From positions 744,001 through 808,000 of the forward strand of contig NZ_JAAGOW010000004.1 in assembly GCF_010499245.1 (NCBI RefSeq): 64,000 nt of DNA, written 5' to 3'. Below are positions 25,920 through 34,167 of this stretch, one piece after another. The first letter of the stretch is position 1; each line of letters starts with the position of its first letter. The notes under the pieces are model-generated. The model did not search any database. It saw only the letters and a program-made list of their open reading frames with translations, and was not told where the DNA came from. The DNA is from Variovorax sp. WS11 (lineage in GTDB: Bacteria > Pseudomonadota > Gammaproteobacteria > Burkholderiales > Burkholderiaceae_C). The translations under genes and the position numbers were made by a program.

Positions 25920-26627
25920 CTCCGCGTGCCTGTGCTGCGGCTGGCACATCGTGATGACCGTCCCATCCAGCGTGTTCAAGGCGGCGAACAGGGTGGTCGT
26001 GCCGTGGCGCTTGTAATCATGGGTGACGGTGCCGGCGCGGCCTTTCTTCATCGGCAAGCCCGGTTGGGTGCGGTTGAGCGCCTGAATCTGACTCTTTTCA
26101 TCGCAGCTCAGAACCAGGGCGCGCTCGGGTGGGTTGAGATACAGCCCCACGACGTCCAGCAGCTTGTCCTCGAAGCGCGGGTCCCGCGAGAGCTTGAAGC
26201 TGCTTTGCCGATGCGGCTTCAGGCCGTTGCGCTGCCACACGCGGCGAATCGTCGTCGGCCCCACCCCGAGCTGCGCGGCCAGCGTGCGCGTGCTCCAGTG
26301 CGTGGCGGCAATGGGCTTGTCGTGAAGCGTCTTGTCCACGATGCTCGACTCCACCTCGGCGGTCACGCTGGGGGTGCGCCCGGGGCGCGGTGCATCGTGC
26401 ATGAGGGCCTCCACCCCGCCTTCCAGGAAGCGCTGGCGCCACAAGGCGACCTGGCGCCGATCCAGATCAACCTCGACGGCGATGTCCTTGTTCTGCCAGC
26501 CCTGGGCGGCGAGCAATACGACCTTGGCCCTTTGCTGCACACGCGCCTCGACGCGGCCTCGCCGCGCCAAGGCCGCCAACTCTCGTTGGGCAACAGCATC
26601 CAGTTCGATCCTTGGGGCAATGCGCAT
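25920..26627 (-). pseudogene. IS630-family transposase, N-terminal part (interrupted)
   Basis: This is about the first 236 residues of an IS630 transposase: RVQQRAKVVLLAAQGWQNKD (HTH), VALWRQRFLEGGVEAL, LGVGPTTIRRVWQRNGL and LSCDEKSQIQALNR (first DDE aspartate), ending at CQPQHRHAE where the IS110-like element starts. A GGAGG ribosome site supports the ATG at 26627 (MRIAPRIEL). The rest of the gene is at 20985-21362. Confidence 0.9.
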
Positions 26628-26696
26628 GGCTGCGACCTCCATCAAGGTCGGAGTGTGCCGCATCAAATAAGTTCAACTATTTCGAGCGCACTGCAA

Positions 26697-26806
26697 TAGG
26701 TTCGTTCCAAGATGTTCTCCTTGCGGGCGGTAGTGCCCGCAAGGAAGATTGCTATGTCCGGCGCGGAAGACCCACAGTTGATTTTTGCTGCGCCAACCAG
26801 GGCCAT
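26697..26806 (-). pseudogene. integrase fragment, first part (split by IS630)
   Basis: An ATG with a GGAGG site 10 bases upstream starts MALVGAAKINCGSSAPDIAI, then ARKENILERT, up to the IS630 edge. The frame continues in the piece at 20704-20957 once the IS630 is removed. It is interpreted as the N-terminus of a tyrosine-recombinase-like protein. The match to that family is by general pattern only. Confidence 0.55.
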
Positions 26807-27193
26807 GTCAGCGCCTCCTTCGAGCTGACTACGATGGCTCGTGCATCCGTGCATCAGCAGCGGCCTCAGATATGCACCGCCGCGCCTGCTGATGCCAAGC
26901 TGCCTGACTCGGCCGCCAGTGCCGGTCTGCCGCGGAGCCGAGCCAATCCACGGCCAGGCTTGCACCGTTCTTGTTGCGCACACGGGCGACCGTGGTGTAC
27001 AGGGACAGGGCGGTGCGCTTCGACAGATTGTGTACGCAACTGGGGGCAAGCTTGCTGGCTTTCGGGTCGGGCGTAAATGACGACGGCAGGTTGTAGTCGT
27101 TCTTGACTTGCGAGTAGGCCAGGCGGATCAAGCCAGGCCCGACGTGGACCGTGTCGCCGACCAGGCAGCGAGCCGCGTTTCGCGGAGGAAAAT
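26807..27193 (-). pseudogene. degenerate IS110-like transposase remnant and flanking debris
   Basis: On the minus strand GSLGISRRGGAYLRPLLMHG (about 26850-26910) matches the C-terminal signature of IS110 transposases (G-x-I-S-K-R-G-D-x-Y-L-R-x-L-L). Flanking residues need frameshifts to extend the match. Nothing else recognisable lies between here and the MarR gene at 27194. Confidence 0.5.
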
Positions 27194-27832
27194 TCAGGTG
27201 CGCGTCTCGTCCTGCGCATCGCCCGGGTCAGGCCCCAGCTCCGGCGCATTGGCCGTCATCATTTGGCTCAGCAAGCCGGACAGCACATTGCGCTGTGTGG
27301 CATCGAACATGCGCAGCAGGTGCAGCTCGGCTGCTGCGTGTCGCGGCATCGCCTCGTCGGCCAGGCGAATGCCTTTCGCCGTGAGCTTGACCAGCACGCC
27401 GCGCCGGTCGTCCGGGTCGATCGAGCGCCTGATCCAGCCTTCCTTTTCGAGCCGCTTGAGCAGGTTCGACAACCCGCCGGAGGTGAAGAGCAGCGTGCTC
27501 TGCAGGCGCGAAGGCGAAAGCCGATAGGGCGCTCCCGCCACCCGCAGCGTGGCGAGCACCGCGTACTCGTGGTACTTCAGGCCGAAGGGCTCCAGCACGA
27601 AGTTGAGCGTGCGCAACACGACTTCCTCGAGCCGTAGGAGGCGCCCGACCACGGCCTTGCCGCTGCTGTCGATGTCGGGCCGCTCGCGCTGCCACTGCCG
27701 GATGCCGCGCTCGACCAGGTCGCCGCCAGTCGCGGACGCCTCGTTCGAGCGGCCCAGGTCGGCGGCATTGTCGCGATGCAATGCATCGCCTTGGGGCGGA
27801 TGCCGGTTCGATGCTTCTTTCTTGTGCGCCAT
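27194..27832 (-). CDS. MarR-family transcriptional regulator
   Basis: This 212-residue winged-helix regulator has an unusual ~60-residue N-terminal extension. The MarR core follows: FGLKYHEYAVLATLRVAG, LLFTSGGLSNLLKRLEKEGW (recognition helix) and RRSIDPDDRRGVLVKLTAKG (wing). It is divergent from the ABC-transporter operon at 27994, and palindromes typical of MarR sites lie between them, so it likely controls that operon. The start giving MAHKKEAS was chosen; another ATG 9 bases upstream is possible. Confidence 0.88.
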   Translation of the reverse strand: MAHKKEASNRHPPQGDALHRDNAADLGRSNEASATGGDLVERGIRQWQRERPDIDSSGKAVVGRLLRLEEVVLRTLNFVLEPFGLKYHEYAVLATLRVAGAPYRLSPSRLQSTLLFTSGGLSNLLKRLEKEGWIRRSIDPDDRRGVLVKLTAKGIRLADEAMPRHAAAELHLLRMFDATQRNVLSGLLSQMMTANAPELGPDPGDAQDETRT

Positions 27833-27911
27833 GACGTGCATTCCCTGAAAAAGTGAAGGCCAAGCGCTGCCATTGTGGTGCCGTGCAGCGACGCGGGTTT
27901 GCACCCATCTT

Positions 27912-27945
27912 AAATGCCTTGCATTTATCTTTCACGAAAGATAAA
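27912..27945. promoter_or_regulatory. adjacent perfect palindromes, probable MarR operator
   Basis: Two dyads abut: AAATGC-CTT-GCATTT (27912-27926), and 10-bp perfect arms TTTATCTTTC and GAAAGATAAA separated by two bases (27924-27945). They lie in the divergent region between the MarR gene and the ABC transporter. A 22-bp perfect palindrome of this form is a typical MarR-dimer site. Confidence 0.65.
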
Positions 27946-27993
27946 GTGAACTCCAACGCAGCCTTTCGATCCTCTGCTTCACAGGAGCTCACC

Positions 27994-29019
27994 ATGAAAC
28001 CGATGTTCTCGCGCTGTCTTGTCTCTACCCTCATGGCGGCATTCCTATGCGGCATTGCACAAGCCGAGGAACTGGTGGTCGGCATCTTCGGCGGCTCCTT
28101 CGCCGACGACTCGAAGACCTGCCACATTGCCGCCTTCGAGAAGGCGACGGGCGCCAAGGTGTCGCTGAAGCTGGGCAGTTCTTCGCAGTTCGCGGCCGGG
28201 ATCCGCGCCACCGGCGGCAAGTCCGACTTCGACGTGGTCTACATCGACAACTCGCTGGCGTCGCAACTCAAGAACGAGAAGCTGCTGGAGGCCATCGACA
28301 AGTCCAAGCTGTCCAACGCGCCCGACATCTCCCCACGTGCTTTCGACAAGGACGGGCAGTACGTGGTCTTCATGACGGGTGCCACCGTCATCGTCTACGA
28401 CACCAAGCAGGTCAAGACGCCGCCGACCTCCTGGGCCGACCTGGCCAAGCCGGAATTCGCGGGGCGGCTCGCGATCGGCGACATCAGCGGCACCTCGGGC
28501 TCGCAGTTCCTGATGGCGCTCAACCGCATGAAGGGCGGCACGCTCGACAACATGAACCCCGGCTTCGAGGCGATCAAGCCGCTGGCGAAGTCCTCGGTCA
28601 CGCTGTACACGCAGGCCGACCAGATCGTGTCGCTCTTCGAGCGGCAGGAGATCGCGGCGGCGGTCTGGTACCCCGACCGCGCCGGCTCGGCCATCGACAA
28701 GGGCCTGCCCCTGGCCATCGTGTACCCCCAGGAAGGCGCGGTCGGCATCCTGCCGGCGCTGGTGATTCCCAAGGGCGCCAAGTCGCCGGCGCTGGCCCTG
28801 AAGTACATCGACCAGGTGCTGTCGAAGGACGGCCAGACCTGCTTTGCCGAGCGCAAGTACGCCGGGCCGGTCAACACCCAGGTCAAGCTCAGCGACAAGG
28901 CCGCGAAGATCGTTCCCTACAAGGAGAGCTTCGACAAGCTGTGGCTGCCCGATCCCGAGGCGGTGGCGAAGTCGCTGCCCGAGTGGACCAAGCGCTGGCA
29001 GCGCGAAGTCGCCCGCTGA
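27994..29019 (+). CDS. ABC-transporter extracellular binding protein (PotD/spermidine-putrescine type)
   Basis: This encodes 341 residues with a signal peptide (MFSRCLVSTLMAAFLCGIAQA). The mature part has the family-1 binding-protein pattern (LVVGIFGGSFADD, DFDVVYIDNSLASQL, EIAAAVWYPDRAGS). Such proteins deliver polyamine-like or other organic solutes to the PotA/B/C-type importer encoded next. An AGGAGCT ribosome site supports this ATG. The operon context (deacetylase and amidase) suggests an amide-containing ligand rather than a polyamine. Confidence 0.88.
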   Translation: MKPMFSRCLVSTLMAAFLCGIAQAEELVVGIFGGSFADDSKTCHIAAFEKATGAKVSLKLGSSSQFAAGIRATGGKSDFDVVYIDNSLASQLKNEKLLEAIDKSKLSNAPDISPRAFDKDGQYVVFMTGATVIVYDTKQVKTPPTSWADLAKPEFAGRLAIGDISGTSGSQFLMALNRMKGGTLDNMNPGFEAIKPLAKSSVTLYTQADQIVSLFERQEIAAAVWYPDRAGSAIDKGLPLAIVYPQEGAVGILPALVIPKGAKSPALALKYIDQVLSKDGQTCFAERKYAGPVNTQVKLSDKAAKIVPYKESFDKLWLPDPEAVAKSLPEWTKRWQREVAR

Positions 29020-29047
29020 GCCCCGCTCATCCACGCGGGGCCCTGAC

Positions 29048-30142
29048 ATGCCAGCACTCACGCTCGATCGCCTGGAGAAGCGCTACCCCGGCGGGCATAC
29101 CGCCGCGTCGTCAGTGTCCCTGTCCGTCAAGGACGGCGAGTTCATCTCGCTGCTGGGCCCCTCGGGGTGCGGCAAGACGACCGTGCTGCGCATGGTGGCG
29201 GGGCTGATCCAGCCGACCAGCGGCCGCATCCTCATCGACGAGCGCGACGTGACGCAGCTACCGGCCAACAAGCGTCGCATCGGGCTGGTGTTCCAGTCCT
29301 ATGCGCTGTTCCCGCACATGAGCGTGTTCGAGAACGTCGCCTTCGGCCTGCGCCGCCAGGGCGTGGAGGGCGGCGAGCTGAAACGGCGCGTCGAGCAGGC
29401 GCTGGCCAGCGTGCGCTTGTCCGCCTACGGCGAGCGCCTGCCGCGCCAGCTCTCCGGCGGCCAGCAGCAGCGCGTCGCGGTGGCGCGCTCGATCGCGCCA
29501 CGGCCCAGCATCCTGCTGTTCGACGAGCCGCTGTCCAACCTCGATGCGTCGCTGCGCGACGAGATGCAGATCGAGCTCAAGCGCTTGCAGCGGGAGGTCG
29601 GCATCACCACGCTGTTCGTGACGCACGACCAGGGTGAGGCGATGTCCATGTCCGACCGTGTCTGCGTGCTGGCCCATGGCGTGGTGCAGCAGTTCGCAAC
29701 CCCGGAGGAGATCTACCATCGGCCGGCCACCGGCTTCGTCGCCAGCTTCATCGGGCGGCCGAACCGCCTGCGCGGGCGTTTGGTGCGGCCGGCCGGCGCG
29801 CCGCCTGCGGTGCAGATCGACGGCGGCGGCCCGACGCTCGCCCTCGCGGCGGTCGATGGCATCGCCGATGGCGCGGCCGTGGATGTCGTGGTGCGCCAGG
29901 AGGACATCCGCTTCCTCGGTGCGGGGGAGGATGCAGGCTTCGCCCTCGACGGGCGCGTGGCGCTGCGTTCCTTCGTCGGATCGCGCGTGCAGTACGTGCT
30001 CGGCTTCGGCGGCATCGAACTCATCGCCGAGGCGCCGACCAACGGCGGCTTTGCCGGGCTGGGCGCGGGCGCGCCGGTGCGTGTGGCCATCGAGCCGCAG
30101 CATGTGTACGTCAACGCGGCGCAGGGGCCGGGCGCGGCATGA
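29048..30142 (+). CDS. ABC-transporter ATPase (PotA-like)
   Basis: This 364-residue ATPase shows Walker A in LLGPSGCGKTTVLRM, the Q-loop in VFQSYALFPHM, the LSGGQQQRVAVAR signature, Walker B in ILLFDEPLSNLDA and the H-loop histidine in FVTHDQGEA. A C-terminal TOBE regulatory domain (about 280-355) follows. It powers uptake with the two permeases that overlap downstream (4-bp overlap with the first). Confidence 0.93.
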   Translation: MPALTLDRLEKRYPGGHTAASSVSLSVKDGEFISLLGPSGCGKTTVLRMVAGLIQPTSGRILIDERDVTQLPANKRRIGLVFQSYALFPHMSVFENVAFGLRRQGVEGGELKRRVEQALASVRLSAYGERLPRQLSGGQQQRVAVARSIAPRPSILLFDEPLSNLDASLRDEMQIELKRLQREVGITTLFVTHDQGEAMSMSDRVCVLAHGVVQQFATPEEIYHRPATGFVASFIGRPNRLRGRLVRPAGAPPAVQIDGGGPTLALAAVDGIADGAAVDVVVRQEDIRFLGAGEDAGFALDGRVALRSFVGSRVQYVLGFGGIELIAEAPTNGGFAGLGAGAPVRVAIEPQHVYVNAAQGPGAA

Positions 30143-30990
30143 ACCCGAGGACGCTCCCGGGCCTCCTGCTGGCCTCGCCGCTGCTGCTCGTGCTGCTTCT
30201 CGTCTTCGCCGCGCCGGTGCTGCTGATGGTGCCGCTGAGCCTGCACGAGTACGTGGCGGGCACGGGCATCTCCAGCAACTGGACGCTGGCCAACTACACC
30301 AGCATCGTCACCGACGAGTACTACCGCGAGGTGGTGCTGCGCACGCTGGTGCTCGGCTTCGGCGTCACGGCGATCTGCCTGCTGCTGGGCTACCCGCTCG
30401 CCTACTACATCGCCAGCGCGGGCCCGGCGATGCGCCTGGCGCTCACCATGCTCGTCATCTTCCCGATGCTGCTGAACCTGGTGGTGCGTTCCTTCGGCTG
30501 GATCGCGCTGCTGGCCAACCGCGGCCTCGTCAACAACCTGCTGGTGGACCTCGGGCTGATCGAGCGCCCGATCCGGATGATGTTCAACCTCTTCGGCCTG
30601 CTGGTCGGCATGTCGCACATCTTCCTGCCCTTCATGGTGCTGATGCTGGTGCCGGCGATCCAGGCCATCCCGAAGGACGTCCAGGCCGCGGCCTACACGC
30701 TGTCGGCGAGCAGGCCGCGGGTCTTCTGGTCGATCACGCTGCCCATGAGCGCGCCGGGCATCCTGTCCGGCTCCATCCTCGTCTTCGTGCTCAGCATCAG
30801 CGCCCTGGTCACGCCGCGCATGCTGGGCGGGCCAACCTACAAGGTCATGGCCACGCTGATCTACGACGATTTCCTGCAGACGCTGGACTGGCCCGCCGGT
30901 GCGGCGATGTCCTTCGCGCTGACGGCGCTGACCCTGCTGGTGATCGGCCTTTCGAGCCGGGTGCTCAAGCGGTGGGGAGGCGCGGCATGA
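30139..30990 (+). CDS. ABC-transporter permease 1 (PotB-like)
   Basis: This 283-residue inner-membrane permease has about six transmembrane segments. The first is very hydrophobic (LLLASPLLLVLLLVFAAPV), and the EAA-type coupling loop reads AAAYTLSASRPRVFWSITLP. It starts inside the ATPase stop (ATGA) and overlaps the next permease by 4 bp, so all four transporter genes are translationally coupled. Confidence 0.9.
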   Translation: MNPRTLPGLLLASPLLLVLLLVFAAPVLLMVPLSLHEYVAGTGISSNWTLANYTSIVTDEYYREVVLRTLVLGFGVTAICLLLGYPLAYYIASAGPAMRLALTMLVIFPMLLNLVVRSFGWIALLANRGLVNNLLVDLGLIERPIRMMFNLFGLLVGMSHIFLPFMVLMLVPAIQAIPKDVQAAAYTLSASRPRVFWSITLPMSAPGILSGSILVFVLSISALVTPRMLGGPTYKVMATLIYDDFLQTLDWPAGAAMSFALTALTLLVIGLSSRVLKRWGGAA

Positions 30991-31778
30991 GCGAAGAGCG
31001 TGCGCCGGGGTGGTGGCTGGCGGCCACCGCCATCGGCGTGGTCGTCTTCCTGCAGATCCCCGTGCTGGTGGTCGTGCTCGCGGCCTTCAGCAAGACGGCC
31101 TACCTCACGATTCCGCCCAAGGGGCTGACGCTGCACTGGTTCGAGGTGGTGCTGCGCGACCCCGAATACCTGAGTGCCGCCTGGACCAGCCTCTGGCTCG
31201 CCGCCGGCTCGACCGCGGCCTCGCTGGTGCTGGGGCTGATTGCGGCCTATGCGATCCACCGGCGCATGCTGCCGGGTGCCGCGGCGCTCGGTTCGCTGTT
31301 CATGGCGCCCCTGATCCTGCCCTCGGTGGTGCTGGGCGTCGCGCTGCTTCAGTACTACACGCTGACCGGGCTGCGCGGCAACTCCTTCGGCCTCTGGCTG
31401 GCCCATGTGGTCATCACCGTGCCCTACGTGGTGCGCGCGAGCCTGGGCAGCCTCTCCTCGGTGGACGAGGCGCTGGAGGACGCGGCCCGCGTGCTCGGCG
31501 CCGACGGCTCTACCGCCTTCCGGTTGGTCACGCTGCCGCTGGTCAAGCCCGGCCTGGTCGCCGGCGGCCTGTTCGCCTTCATCACCTCGCTGGACAACGT
31601 GCCGGTGTCCGTCTTCCTGCTCTCGGCCAGCCAGACCACGCTGCCGGTGAAGATCTTCACCTCGGTGGAGCAAGGCGTAGACCCCAGCGTCGCGGCGGTC
31701 TCGACGCTGCTGATCGTCGCCACCGGCATCGCGCTGCTGCTGGCCGAGCGCTGGACCGGCTTCCACAAACACGTCTGA
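30987..31778 (+). CDS. ABC-transporter permease 2 (PotC-like)
   Basis: This 263-residue permease has about six membrane segments and the coupling loop EDAARVLGADGSTAFRLVTLP. It pairs with the permease upstream to form the channel of the importer. It ends 19 bp before the polysaccharide-deacetylase-like gene, suggesting that uptake and first hydrolysis are co-expressed. Confidence 0.9.
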   Translation: MSEERAPGWWLAATAIGVVVFLQIPVLVVVLAAFSKTAYLTIPPKGLTLHWFEVVLRDPEYLSAAWTSLWLAAGSTAASLVLGLIAAYAIHRRMLPGAAALGSLFMAPLILPSVVLGVALLQYYTLTGLRGNSFGLWLAHVVITVPYVVRASLGSLSSVDEALEDAARVLGADGSTAFRLVTLPLVKPGLVAGGLFAFITSLDNVPVSVFLLSASQTTLPVKIFTSVEQGVDPSVAAVSTLLIVATGIALLLAERWTGFHKHV

Positions 31779-31797
31779 TTTCGCCAAGGAGATCTCC

Positions 31798-32622
31798 ATG
31801 CCCACCACGAGCCGTGGCTTCCCGCTGATGCTGACCTTCGACCTGGATGCCGAGACGATGTGGACCGGGCGCGACCCCGCCAATGCCGCGCGTCCGATCC
31901 TGATGTCGCAAGGCGCCTACGGATGGAAGGTGGGCATGCCGCGCGTGCTGGCGCTGCTGGCGCGCTACGGCATCCAGTCCACCTTTTTCATCCCTGGCGA
32001 GGTGGCCGAGAAGCATCCGGAACTGGTGCGCGAGGTCGTCGATCAGGGGCACGAAGTTGCCCACCACAGCTACAGCCACCGCTGGATCGTCACCCTGAAG
32101 CCCGAGGAGGAGCGCGAGGAGATGGAGAAGGGCATGGAAGTCCTCACCCGGCTCGCCGGCAGCCGCCCGCGCGGCTGGCGCTCGCCCGCGGCGGAGTTCA
32201 GCGCCATCACGCTGGATTTGATCCAGGAATACGGCTTCGACTATTCGTCCAACTTCTTTGACGACGACTCGCCCTACCTGCTGGAGATCGGCGGCCGGCG
32301 CACCGACATCGTCGAGCTGCCCTTCCGCTGGGTGCTGGACGACGCGCCCTTCTTCCAGTATTCGATCGTGCTGCCGGGACGGACGCTGCAGGCGCCCTCG
32401 GCCGTTCTCGAGGCCTGGAAGAGCGAGTTCGACGTGCTCTACGCCGAGGACCGCATGATGATGGTCGGCATGCATCCGCAGATCATCGGCCAGCCCTCGC
32501 GCATCAAGGTGCTCGAAGGCCTGATCGAGCATGCGCTCGCGCATTCCGATGTGTGGATCGACCGCTGCGACCGCATCAGCGACGACATGCGCCCGCGTCT
32601 GAAGGCCGCGGCGGCGTCATGA
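31798..32622 (+). CDS. polysaccharide-deacetylase-fold hydrolase, cyclic imidase/PuuE-like
   Basis: This 274-residue NodB-homology protein has no signal peptide, so it is cytoplasmic. LTFDLDAETMW carries the metal Asp, QSTFFIPGEVAEKHPELVRE and the GHEVAHHSYSH histidines follow, and GWRSPAAEFS is the arginine motif. The lack of a secretion signal and the overall layout match the PuuE allantoinase/cyclic-imide hydrolase branch rather than wall deacetylases. With the downstream amidase it could open a cyclic imide or similar ring; the substrate is inferred. Confidence 0.82.
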   Translation: MPTTSRGFPLMLTFDLDAETMWTGRDPANAARPILMSQGAYGWKVGMPRVLALLARYGIQSTFFIPGEVAEKHPELVREVVDQGHEVAHHSYSHRWIVTLKPEEEREEMEKGMEVLTRLAGSRPRGWRSPAAEFSAITLDLIQEYGFDYSSNFFDDDSPYLLEIGGRRTDIVELPFRWVLDDAPFFQYSIVLPGRTLQAPSAVLEAWKSEFDVLYAEDRMMMVGMHPQIIGQPSRIKVLEGLIEHALAHSDVWIDRCDRISDDMRPRLKAAAAS

Positions 32623-33374
32623 GCGAGTTGCATGATCGCCGCTTCCTGGTGACCGGCGCTGCCAGCGGCATCGGCCTGGCGGTGGCGCGGCTGGCGGTGG
32701 CGCGCGGCGCGCGGGTCGGGCTGCTGGACCGCGATGAGATGGCGCTGGGCCGGGCGTGCGAGGCCCTGGGCGAGGCGGCGGTGGCCGTGGTGTGCGATGT
32801 CGCCGATGCGGCGGCGGTCCGGCAGGCGGTCGATGGCGTGGCCGGCTGGGCGGGCGGCCTCGATGCGGTGGTGAATTCAGCCGGCGTCGATGCACTCGTC
32901 CCTCTCGAGGCCATGAGCGATGCGCAATGGGCCGGCGCCCTTGCGGTCAACCTCACCGGGCCGATGCTGGTGTGCCGCGCTGCGATGCCGCATCTGCGCA
33001 GCGCCGGCGGCGGCAGCATCGTGAACGTGGCCTCGGCCGCCGGGCTCAGCCCGCTGCGCCATCGCAGCGCCTACTGCGCGACCAAGGCCGGCGTGATCAT
33101 GTTCGGCAAGGCCCTGGCCATCGAGGCCGCAGCCGACGGCGTCCGGGTGAACGCGGTGTGTCCCGGTGCGATCGACACGCCGCTGTTCCGCAGCAGCTAC
33201 GAGCACAGCGACAACCCGGAACACGAGCTCGAGGCCATCCGGCAGCGCTATGCGCTGCGGCGAGTGGCTGCGCCCGAGGAAGTGGCCGAGGCGGTGCTGT
33301 ACCTCTGCGGCCCGGGCGCCAGCTACATCACCGGGGTCGCGCTCGCCGTCGACGGTGGGCGCAGCTTTCATTGA
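32619..33374 (+). CDS. SDR-family oxidoreductase
   Basis: This 251-residue classical SDR has a TGAASGIGLAVARLA cofactor motif, a Ser in NVASAAGLSPL and the catalytic YCATK. NSAGVDALVPLEA replaces the usual NNAG with a conservative change. It starts within the stop of the deacetylase-like gene (ATGA overlap). It probably interconverts an alcohol and ketone in the pathway. Confidence 0.88.
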   Translation: MSELHDRRFLVTGAASGIGLAVARLAVARGARVGLLDRDEMALGRACEALGEAAVAVVCDVADAAAVRQAVDGVAGWAGGLDAVVNSAGVDALVPLEAMSDAQWAGALAVNLTGPMLVCRAAMPHLRSAGGGSIVNVASAAGLSPLRHRSAYCATKAGVIMFGKALAIEAAADGVRVNAVCPGAIDTPLFRSSYEHSDNPEHELEAIRQRYALRRVAAPEEVAEAVLYLCGPGASYITGVALAVDGGRSFH

Positions 33375-33397
33375 ACACGAAGCACGAGGGGGTCAAC

Positions 33398-34150
33398 ATG
33401 GGATTCGATGACCGGGTGGCCGTGGTGACCGGAGGCGGACAGGGGATCGGTGCCGCCGCGGTGCTGGACCTCCTCGCGCATGGCGCGCGCGTGGCGGTGC
33501 TGGACCTTGATGTGGCCGCGCTCTTGCAACAACTGTCCGCGATGGGCCATGCAGGATCGTGCTGCCTCTGCGTGACCGGCGACTGCACCGATGCCGCCGT
33601 GGTCTCGGCCTTCTTCGATCGGGTGGAGGCCGAGCTCGGGCCGGTCGACATCCTCTTCAACAACGTGGGGCAGAGCGCGCGCGAGCGCGGCGGACCCTTT
33701 GCCGAATCGGAAGAAGCCGTCTGGCGCTTCGTGCTGGAGGTGTCGCTGCTGACCGCCATGCGCGCCTCCCGGCGCGTGGCGCCTGGCATGAAGGCGCGTG
33801 GCTACGGCCGTATCGTCAACATGAGCTCGGATGCGGCCTTCGCCGGCGACGTGGGCCTGGCCGACTATGCCGCGGCCAAGATGGGTGTGCTCGGCTTCAC
33901 CCGCTCGCTGGCACGCGAGCTGGCGCCGCATGGCGTGACCGTCAACGCGGTGTGCCCCGGCGCCATCCGCACGCGCGCCCACGATCGGCTCAAGCCCGAG
34001 GTGCTGGCGCAGATCGTGGCGGGCACGCCGGCAGGCTTCATCGGTGCCCCCGAGGACGTCGCTGCCGCCGTGCGCTTCCTGGCGAGCGACGAGGCCCGCT
34101 TCATCACCGGCCAGACGCTGCTGATCGACGGCGGCCGCTGGATGCTATAG
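33398..34150 (+). CDS. SDR-family oxidoreductase
   Basis: This 250-residue classical SDR has TGGGQGIGAAAVLDL, NNVGQSARER, a Ser in NMSSDAAFAG and catalytic YAAAK. It is only distantly similar to the SDR just upstream, so the pair probably acts on different intermediates. A GAGGGGG stretch precedes the ATG. It is in the same operon as the amidase that follows. Confidence 0.88.
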   Translation: MGFDDRVAVVTGGGQGIGAAAVLDLLAHGARVAVLDLDVAALLQQLSAMGHAGSCCLCVTGDCTDAAVVSAFFDRVEAELGPVDILFNNVGQSARERGGPFAESEEAVWRFVLEVSLLTAMRASRRVAPGMKARGYGRIVNMSSDAAFAGDVGLADYAAAKMGVLGFTRSLARELAPHGVTVNAVCPGAIRTRAHDRLKPEVLAQIVAGTPAGFIGAPEDVAAAVRFLASDEARFITGQTLLIDGGRWML

Positions 34151-34167
34151 ACCCCGGAGGACGAACC

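Larger units (their letters stand above)
20958..26696 (-). mobile_element. IS630-family element, interrupted by IS110 and a recombinase element
   Basis: The ends carry related inverted sequences: TGTAGTGCGCC at 20960-20970 and TGCAGTGCGC (reverse strand) at 26686-26695, each followed inward by ACTTAT. A TA lies outside both ends, as expected for IS630 target sites. Subtracting the inner insertion (21363-25919) leaves ~1.18 kb, the normal size of an IS630. The transposase gene is on the minus strand in two pieces. Confidence 0.75.

Noticed and set aside
29258-30103. antisense frames across the ABC transporter genes
   Set aside because: They are shadows of the ATPase and permease genes, with no ribosome site and no family.
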